From an uncultured Erythrobacteraceae bacterium (GTDB lineage Bacteria > Pseudomonadota > Alphaproteobacteria > Sphingomonadales > Sphingomonadaceae): a stretch of 16,159 nt of DNA. Both the position numbers and the translations under genes were made by a program. Below the pieces are notes generated by a model that saw nothing but the letters and a program-made list of their open reading frames with translations, had not been told where the DNA came from and did not search any database. Of the stretch, positions 13,644-16,159 are shown in pieces. The first letter of the stretch is position 1; every line of letters begins with the position of its first letter. The stretch is taken from NCBI GenBank assembly GCA_950071875.1, contig CATMNW010000021.1, positions 1 through 16,159 on the forward strand. The letters run 5' to 3'.

Positions 13644-13707
13644 GGCCGCTTGATTTTGGCGCGTCGGGACCCCATTTCCGGCGCGTATTTATTTGACGAG
13701 AGACATC

Positions 13708-13833
13708 ATGAAAATCCGTAACAGCCTCAAGTCGCTCAAGAGCCGCCACCGCGATTGCCGCGTGATCCGCCGCCGCGGGCGCACTTACGTCATCAACAAG
13801 ACCAACCGCCGCTTCAAGGCCCGCCAGGGCTAA
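13708..13833 (+). CDS. rpmJ: 50S ribosomal protein L36 (bL36)
   Basis: A 41-residue, highly basic protein, MKIRNSLKSLKSRHRDCRVI followed by RRRGRTYVINKTNRRFKARQG, a full-length match to bL36. It has only one cysteine, so it is the zinc-free (C-minus) form without the CxxC...CxxxxH ribbon. It binds 23S rRNA in the large subunit. It stands alone between hinT and a HAD hydrolase, with its own promoter at 13616, a GACGAGAGA ribosome-binding site and two terminator-like hairpins downstream. Confidence 0.97.
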   Translation: MKIRNSLKSLKSRHRDCRVIRRRGRTYVINKTNRRFKARQG

Positions 13834-13839
13834 TTGCGG

Positions 13840-13910
13840 CTTCGCCGTTCGCGGCGGAAGTCTTGTTCGACCGGCCCGGCTCCGATGAGGAGTGCGGGCC
13901 GTTCGTGTTT
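13840..13910 (+). terminator. Tandem hairpins ending the rpmJ transcript
   Basis: Hairpin 1: CGCCG (13843-13847), TTCG tetraloop, CGGCG (13852-13856), extendable by CTT/AAG with one bulged base. Hairpin 2: CGGCCCG (13872-13878) pairs with CGGGCCG (13895-13901), with an inner CTCC/GGAG stem, followed by TTCGTGTTT. The second, with its T-rich tail, is the better terminator. Confidence 0.6.
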
Positions 13911-13932
13911 CATGTGCGGAAATGGGGCGGTT

Positions 13933-13946
13933 CGCCTGCGCAGGCG
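13933..13946. repeat. 14-bp perfect palindrome upstream of the HAD gene
   Basis: CGCCTGCGCAGGCG reads the same on both strands. It lies 43 nt before the HAD-hydrolase ATG and after the rpmJ terminators, so it could be an operator or a short leader hairpin. No match to a known regulator site was recognised. Confidence 0.35.
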
Positions 13947-13988
13947 GTGCCGATATGCCCGCCGGATCCAGCCAGGGGGAACTTGCGC

Positions 13989-14594
13989 ATGACCATTCAG
14001 GCCGTCGTGTTCGATGTGGGCCGCGTTCTCTACCAGTGGCAATTGCGCCAGCTCTTCAGCAAGATCGTCGATGATGAAGCGCGGCTTGAAAAGCTGCTTG
14101 CCGAAGTCGTGACCGAGGAATGGCATTTCCAGGCCGACCAGGGGCGCACCCTGGCTGAAATGGTACCCGAACGCATCGCCCTTTACCCAGGCTTCGAAAC
14201 CGAAATTCGCGCCTATGCGACACGGTTCAATGAAACCATACCCGGCCCCGTTCCCGGCAGTATCGAGCTGGTCGAACAGCTTCACCGGCGCGGAATACCA
14301 CTGTTCGCTATCACCAATTTCGGGGCCGAGTTCTGGGCGGGATTTCGCCCGACCGCCCCTGTGTTCGACCTGTTCGATGATATAGTGGTCTCCGGCGTTG
14401 AAAAGCTGGCCAAACCCGATCCCGCTATCTTCGCGCTCGCCGAAAGCCGGTTCGGCCATGATGCTGCCGCCATGCTGTTCATCGACGACAACCCCGCCAA
14501 TATCGAAGCGGCGGCAGAATGCGGGTGGCAGGTTCACCACTTCAACGATTCACCGACTCTAGAAGCCGATCTGGCAGCGCGCGGACTGGTATGA
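13989..14594 (+). CDS. HAD-superfamily phosphatase, YihX-like (subclass IA)
   Basis: A 201-residue cytoplasmic hydrolase. Motif I is FDVGRVLYQW with nucleophile D9; motif II is AITNFG (T109); motif III is K142-P143 in AKPDPAIF; motif IV is FIDDNPANIEAA (D166/D167). Position D9+2 is glycine rather than the second Asp, as I recall for YihX-type proteins (E. coli YihX: FDLGNV), which dephosphorylate sugar phosphates. A helical cap occupies residues about 18-85. ATG at 13989 was chosen because AGGGGG lies upstream and the protein then starts at MTIQAVVFD; longer frames run back through the rpmJ terminators. Substrate unknown. A strong hairpin follows the stop directly. Confidence 0.9.
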   Translation: MTIQAVVFDVGRVLYQWQLRQLFSKIVDDEARLEKLLAEVVTEEWHFQADQGRTLAEMVPERIALYPGFETEIRAYATRFNETIPGPVPGSIELVEQLHRRGIPLFAITNFGAEFWAGFRPTAPVFDLFDDIVVSGVEKLAKPDPAIFALAESRFGHDAAAMLFIDDNPANIEAAAECGWQVHHFNDSPTLEADLAARGLV

Positions 14595-14624
14595 AAAAGG
14601 CCCCGGCGATCGTTCGCCGGGGCC
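14595..14624. terminator. Bidirectional terminator between HAD gene and secreted-protein gene
   Basis: GGCCCCGGCG (14599-14608) and CGCCGGGGCC (14615-14624) make a perfect 10-bp stem with a 6-nt loop. The five bases before the left arm are mostly A, so on the minus strand the hairpin is followed by TTTTT: a canonical intrinsic terminator for the leftward gene, and a plain hairpin for the rightward HAD gene. Confidence 0.75.
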
Positions 14625-14666
14625 CAGTCGGCCACCCTGATGGAGAGGGGGTGGGGGTAATGGGTG

Positions 14667-15011
14667 TCAGCGGTTGCACTTGGCCAGTTCGTCGGCCTCC
14701 AGCGCCTCGCCATCGGCGGTGAAGGAAGCGATCTGGCCGTGTTCGCGCTGGAGTTCGCGGCATACGCGCAAGGGTCGCGAGGTGCCTTTTTGCGCCATGC
14801 AGCTGGTGCCCTTGCAGGCCCATGCGACACCGCCGGCAACCGTCGTGGTCCTTTCGGCGACAGGCTGCGCCAGTTCGACAGAATAGAAAGCGCCTGACGA
14901 TCTTGCTTCGGCAGGGGCAGGAGAGGCCAGAACGCCGAAGGTGAATCCGGTGTAAGCGAGGGCGGCAACGATGGTGCCGAATGTGACCGGGCGGGGGAGG
15001 TGTGTGGTCAT
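14667..15011 (-). CDS. Small secreted four-cysteine protein (CC_3452-like)
   Basis: A 114-residue exported protein. Residues 1-36 are a signal peptide: short polar start, hydrophobic core FGTIVAALAYTGFTFGVLA, and a probable cleavage after A36 (PAEA). The mature part (about 78 residues) has four cysteines at 66, 71, 84 and 112, able to form two disulfides in the periplasm, within AGGVAWACKGTSC and VCREL, and ends in ADELAKCNR. This pattern matches my memory of the CC_3452 family of alphaproteobacterial proteins of unknown function; that name is from recall, not a search. ATG at 15011 was chosen for its AAGGA ribosome-binding site 8 nt upstream; a longer in-frame version (15041) would spoil the signal peptide. 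It is divergent from the HxlR gene. Confidence 0.82.
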   Translation of the reverse strand: MTTHLPRPVTFGTIVAALAYTGFTFGVLASPAPAEARSSGAFYSVELAQPVAERTTTVAGGVAWACKGTSCMAQKGTSRPLRVCRELQREHGQIASFTADGEALEADELAKCNR

Positions 15012-15079
15012 GAGACGGGTCCTTTTCAATCGCGCGGCCAAAGCAGCGACTTGTCACGCGCGAAATTGGGTTTCATATG

Positions 15080-15176
15080 GCAACCGGTTGCGAATCAGCA
15101 TCTAGGATTATAGGTTTTTAATTGCAACCTATTTCTGCACGTTTGGCAAAACCGGATTTTTCGTCCAATAGGTTTT
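15080..15176. promoter_or_regulatory. Divergent control region with AACC/GGTT operator-like repeats
   Basis: Three related elements lie between the divergent genes. One is a 12-bp perfect palindrome, GCAACCGGTTGC (15080-15091). The second is an inverted repeat ATAGGTT (15110-15116)/AACCTAT (15126-15132), 9 nt apart. The third is a further ATAGGTTTT (15168-15176), identical to 15110-15118. Promoters overlap them: rightward TTGGCA (15143-15148), 17 nt, CAATAG (15166-15171), which fits HxlR with a leader of about 18 nt; leftward a perfect TATAAT (15112-15107 on the minus strand) but a weak -35. The overlap suggests that the HxlR protein regulates itself and the secreted-protein gene (inference). 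Confidence 0.5.
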
Positions 15177-15195
15177 CAGAAGAGGACTTAATTCT

Positions 15196-15747
15196 ATGGG
15201 TGAAATCCGCGAACCGCTCCGCGAACTGATGTGCGGCCTGCCGCAGGCGCTCGAAGTGATGGGTGAACGCTGGTCGTTCATGATCCTGCGCGCCAGCTTC
15301 AACGGCCTTCACCATTTCGAGGAATTCCTGAGCGAACTGGGTATCGCGCGCAATATCCTGTCGAACCGCCTCGCGAAGCTTGTCGAACACGGCATCCTCA
15401 AGCGCGATCCTTGTGCAGAAGACAAGCGCAAGATCGAATATCGCCTGACGGCCAAGGGGATGGACCTGCTTCCGGCCATGGTCGCCCTGCGCCAGTGGGG
15501 CCAGAAATACGGGTCCGAAGTGGTAGAGAACCCGGTGCTCGTCGATGAACGCGATCGCCTGCCGATCGGTCCGCTCTCGATCCTCAGCCATGACGGTCGG
15601 ATCCTCGGCCCTGCCGACCTTCATCTCGTCGAACGCAGCAATCTCGGTGTCCGCGCCGATGGTAGCAAGGCCAAGCCCGGCAATGCGCTGGGACACGGCG
15701 ATGTCGTGGATCTCGGCAGCATCCGCGCATCGAAGAGCGCGGCCTGA
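15196..15747 (+). CDS. HxlR-family winged-helix transcriptional regulator with C-terminal extension
   Basis: A 183-residue regulator. Residues about 13-105 are the HxlR winged helix-turn-helix: ALEVMGERWSFMILRASFNG (18-37), HHFEEFLSELGIARNILSNR (39-58), LAKLVEHGILKRDPC (59-73), the wing KRKIEYRLTAKGMDLLPA, then LRQWGQKYG. HxlR proteins bind DNA as dimers, often to palindromes beside their own gene. The family is usually about 110-130 residues, so residues 110-183 (PVLVDERDRLPIGPL, LHLVERSNLGVRADG) are an added domain-like tail of unknown role. A SD sequence AGAGGA (15181-15186) precedes the ATG by 9 nt. Its TGA overlaps a CTG that may begin the next, broken gene. Confidence 0.92.
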   Translation: MGEIREPLRELMCGLPQALEVMGERWSFMILRASFNGLHHFEEFLSELGIARNILSNRLAKLVEHGILKRDPCAEDKRKIEYRLTAKGMDLLPAMVALRQWGQKYGSEVVENPVLVDERDRLPIGPLSILSHDGRILGPADLHLVERSNLGVRADGSKAKPGNALGHGDVVDLGSIRASKSAA

Positions 15748-15920
15748 GCGAAACCGTCCAGCGTACCGCGGACGGGCGCTACATCATCGTGCGCGGCAGG
15801 TTGTGGCGCGCAAGCAATCCGGCATTATCCGAAACCCGGCGGCAAAACCTTGTCGACAGTTTGATGGATGCGCGCCGCGCGGTCGGCGCTGCGAAAAAGT
15901 CGGGCGATTTGGCTTTTTGA
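15744..15920 (+). pseudogene. Truncated remnant of a small conserved protein gene, CTG in place of ATG
   Basis: In the frame one base behind HxlR the sequence reads (M)SETVQRTADGRYIIVRGRLW, then RASNPALSETRRQNLVDSLM and DARRAVGAAKKSGDLAF, then TGA: 58 codons. The RYIIVRGRLWRASNPALSE...LVDxLMxARRAV pattern is one I recall from a widespread small proteobacterial protein of about 100 residues, whose second half (around AKVALGERGPVWW) is absent from all three frames here. No ATG, GTG or TTG exists before residue 15 in this frame (in-frame TAG at 15663). The only plausible start is CTG at 15744, which overlaps the HxlR stop (CTGA) where ATGA would be expected. Either the start is non-canonical or the gene is dead. 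It stops where base composition changes. Confidence 0.55.
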
Positions 15921-16159
15921 GGGGTATCCGTATCGAACCTTCAAACCGTGGCCTAAGTGGGAAGTTTGTACGTTTTGGAGTTATAACCGGTTCAGAACGA
16001 TTCTCCTCATTCAGGAGATGAACTTTAAAAAAATAATCATCGAAAAATATTTATTTTTCGTGGAGAAATTTCACTTTGAAAAAAGTTTTAGAATATTTTT
16101 GAAAAAATATTCAACTTTTATTTTACAACATGGTTTTCATTTAAAATTGATTTCTATTT
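15921..16159. other. AT-rich terminal segment, no recognisable gene
   Basis: GC content is 47% for 15921-16020 and 17% for 16021-16159 (counted by hand), against roughly 60% or more elsewhere. It holds three inverted repeats: TCTCCT/AGGAGA (16002-16018); CGAAAAAT/ATTTTTCG (16041-16060); and GAATATTTTT/AAAAATATTC (16091-16112), whose stem is extended by AAAAGTT/AACTTTT (16081-16119). A rightward frame from ATG 16018 (start MNFKKIIIEKYLFFVEK) stays open to the window end but matches nothing I know, and its AGGAG touches the ATG with no spacer. No transposase, tRNA or attachment-site sequence was seen. Confidence 0.7.

Noticed and set aside
13989..14594. Missing second Asp in HAD motif I (DVG instead of DxD) as a sign of inactivity
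   Set aside because: YihX-type phosphatases, as I recall them, have DLG at this place and are active; the other three motifs are intact.
15545..16021. 158-codon rightward frame overlapping the end of the HxlR gene
   Set aside because: Arg/Ser-rich shadow frame with no domain; it overlaps the supported HxlR frame and the truncated gene, and only runs on by chance.

Overview
The window is high-GC DNA (about 60% or more by eye) with the codon use and gene neighbourhoods of an alphaproteobacterium. The best fit is the Sphingomonadales, probably the Erythrobacteraceae. Supporting signs are the hisB-hisH-hisA-hisF...hisE-hinT order, the alphaproteobacterial SspB, a LuxR-TM-DUF4019 protein and a small four-cysteine exported protein of a type I associate with sphingomonads and caulobacters. 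This placement is inference from gene content; no rRNA is present.

Region 1 (1-7253) is a catabolic locus arranged as two divergent operons. The leftward operon reads SDR oxidoreductase -> GPH-type MFS transporter -> ACAD11-like acyl-CoA dehydrogenase -> Zn-dependent alcohol dehydrogenase (cut by the window edge); two of its three junctions are 1-nt overlaps. The rightward operon reads acyl-CoA dehydrogenase -> acyl-CoA dehydrogenase -> SDR. The two adjacent dehydrogenases carry complementary halves of the family's FAD-binding motifs, which suggests one heteromeric enzyme. Together the genes look like uptake, alcohol/ketone interconversion and beta-oxidation-type desaturation of an unidentified hydrophobic substrate. 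A strong hairpin at 7267-7295 closes the rightward operon.

Region 2 (7296-9774, leftward) is a housekeeping/regulatory operon: sspB-like ClpXP adaptor -> conserved hypothetical -> gmk -> a membrane-anchored LuxR-type regulator fused to a DUF4019 domain.

Region 3 (9889-13561, rightward) is the histidine operon core hisB-hisH-hisA-hisF, then a 12-codon mini-ORF coupled to a 53-residue single-TM protein with a PEP-CTERM-like tail, then hisE and hinT. hisB, hisE and sspB all seem to be transcribed from promoters whose -10 lies only 6-10 nt before the start codon, suggesting leaderless or near-leaderless mRNAs.

Region 4 (13616-15747) holds rpmJ with its own promoter and terminator hairpins, a YihX-like HAD hydrolase, and a divergent pair: a small secreted protein and an HxlR regulator. 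The region between these two is rich in AACC/GGTT inverted repeats that look like operators.

Region 5 (15744-16159) is the oddest part. A small conserved gene follows HxlR but has CTG where ATG is expected and ends after about 58 codons, apparently truncated. The DNA then falls from high GC to 47% GC (15921-16020, counted) and 17% GC (16021-16159, counted), with AT-rich inverted repeats. This looks like the edge of foreign DNA or an assembly junction.
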